Positions 14,953 to 15,358 of a stretch of 15,358 bases of DNA are shown in pieces. Each line of letters opens with the position of its first letter. Within the stretch, counting starts at the first letter, position 1. The position numbers were made by a program, and so were the translations under genes. The notes under the pieces are model-generated. The model was not told the origin of the DNA. It saw nothing but the letters and a program-made list of their open reading frames with translations, and did no database searches. This DNA is from JBFXEO01 sp050180015 (GTDB taxonomy: Bacteria; Bacteroidota; Bacteroidia; Bacteroidales; Tenuifilaceae), in contig JBFXEO010000050.1 of the NCBI GenBank assembly GCA_050180015.1, forward strand, positions 1 to 15,358. Reading direction: 5' to 3'.

Positions 14953-15333
14953 ATGGCAGTAGCTAATAATCTTTTTATAAAGGGAACTTCTAAAACCCCG
15001 CATATAGATTTTAAACCCGGAATGCTTCAACTTTCGGGACGCTCAATCCCCGAGGATGCTGTGGCATTCTTTCATCCGGTTATGCAATGGATGGAAGATT
15101 ATTTGGATAATCCTGAGCCGCTAACAAGGGTGAACTTTCGTATGGAGTATATAAATAGCGGATCGAACCGGTTTGTATTTGCCCTTTTTAAAATGCTTGA
15201 CGAGAGCTTCACCCAGGGGCACAATATCATTATTAACTGGTACTTCGAGGAGGACGATGATACCATTAAAAATCTTGGCCGGGACTTTCAGGCCTTGGTA
15301 AAGTTACCTTTTAAAATGGTTGAGATAGTTTAA
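14953..15333 (+). CDS. SiaC-family (DUF1987) regulatory phosphoprotein
   Basis: A complete 126-residue cytosolic protein of the DUF1987/SiaC family. In Pseudomonas aeruginosa, SiaC is phosphorylated by SiaB and dephosphorylated by SiaA, and the unphosphorylated form activates the diguanylate cyclase SiaD. Family features visible here are the N-terminal TPHIDFKPG (15-23), the GRSIPEDAVAFFHPVMQWM region (29-47) and the MEYINSGSNRFVFALFKML segment (64-82). That segment contains the phosphosite region; Ser69 lies where the Pseudomonas protein has its phosphorylated threonine, as far as I can align by eye. The ATG at 14953 is used. An in-frame GTG two codons earlier is less likely. No SiaA, SiaB or SiaD partner is visible in the window, so its pathway partner must be elsewhere. 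Confidence 0.88.
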   Translation: MAVANNLFIKGTSKTPHIDFKPGMLQLSGRSIPEDAVAFFHPVMQWMEDYLDNPEPLTRVNFRMEYINSGSNRFVFALFKMLDESFTQGHNIIINWYFEEDDDTIKNLGRDFQALVKLPFKMVEIV

Positions 15334-15358
15334 TCGTCATCGTCCACATCATGGTTTA
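15330..15358 (-). CDS. Possible C-terminal end of a convergent gene with an acidic tail
   Basis: Read on the minus strand, the last codons would give NHDVDDDD and then TAA at 15332-15330, overlapping the SiaC-family stop codon by four bases. Short aspartate-rich tails are common at protein ends, and the frame is open to the window edge. Only nine codons including the stop are visible, so this could equally be non-coding. Confidence 0.25.

Overview
This window looks like chromosomal DNA of a Bacteroidota species, probably from a Bacteroidales-like lineage, though rank below phylum is a guess. Four things point there. A large secreted protease ends in a type IX secretion (T9SS) C-terminal sorting domain. 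The kinase sensor is of the Y_Y_Y/propeller type common in this phylum. Start codons have AT-rich leaders without clear Shine-Dalgarno sites. Several genes are preceded by exact matches to the Bacteroidota -7 promoter element TAnnTTTG. No rRNA, tRNA, insertion sequence, integrase or CRISPR array was seen, and base composition looks even by eye.

Left part (1-2595, all minus strand): an inositol-monophosphatase-family gene cut by the window edge, an HD-domain hydrolase with its own promoter, and an overlapping pair made of a TIP30-like NAD(P)-binding protein followed by a small nitroreductase. An imperfect inverted repeat sits at the nitroreductase stop codon.

Centre (2746-10391): a 1137-residue secreted M6-family zinc metalloprotease (minus strand, with a strong terminator) is transcribed divergently from a two-gene signalling operon. 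That operon encodes a LytTR response regulator and a 1092-residue membrane sensor kinase with periplasmic propeller and Y_Y_Y domains. The 223-base divergent spacer holds a pair of inverted AACCCTAAA-type motifs and a 10-base palindrome. These are candidate regulatory sites, and the protease is a candidate target of the operon, but this is inference only.

Right centre (10484-13273, plus strand): an AraC-family regulator, a classical short-chain dehydrogenase and an aldo/keto reductase, closed by a clear terminator at 13330-13360. This looks like a regulator with two carbonyl-reducing enzymes. A perfect dyad lies between the regulator and the enzymes.

Right end (13521-15358): an exported bleomycin-hydrolase-like C1 cysteine peptidase, an intergenic stretch with a long-spaced inverted repeat, a complete SiaC-family (DUF1987) regulatory phosphoprotein, and possibly the last codons of a convergent minus-strand gene with an acidic tail.

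No clear-cut new system is visible. The most unusual points are the pairing of a LytTR regulator with a HisKA-type kinase, the apparently near-leaderless AraC promoter, and three unexplained inverted repeats.
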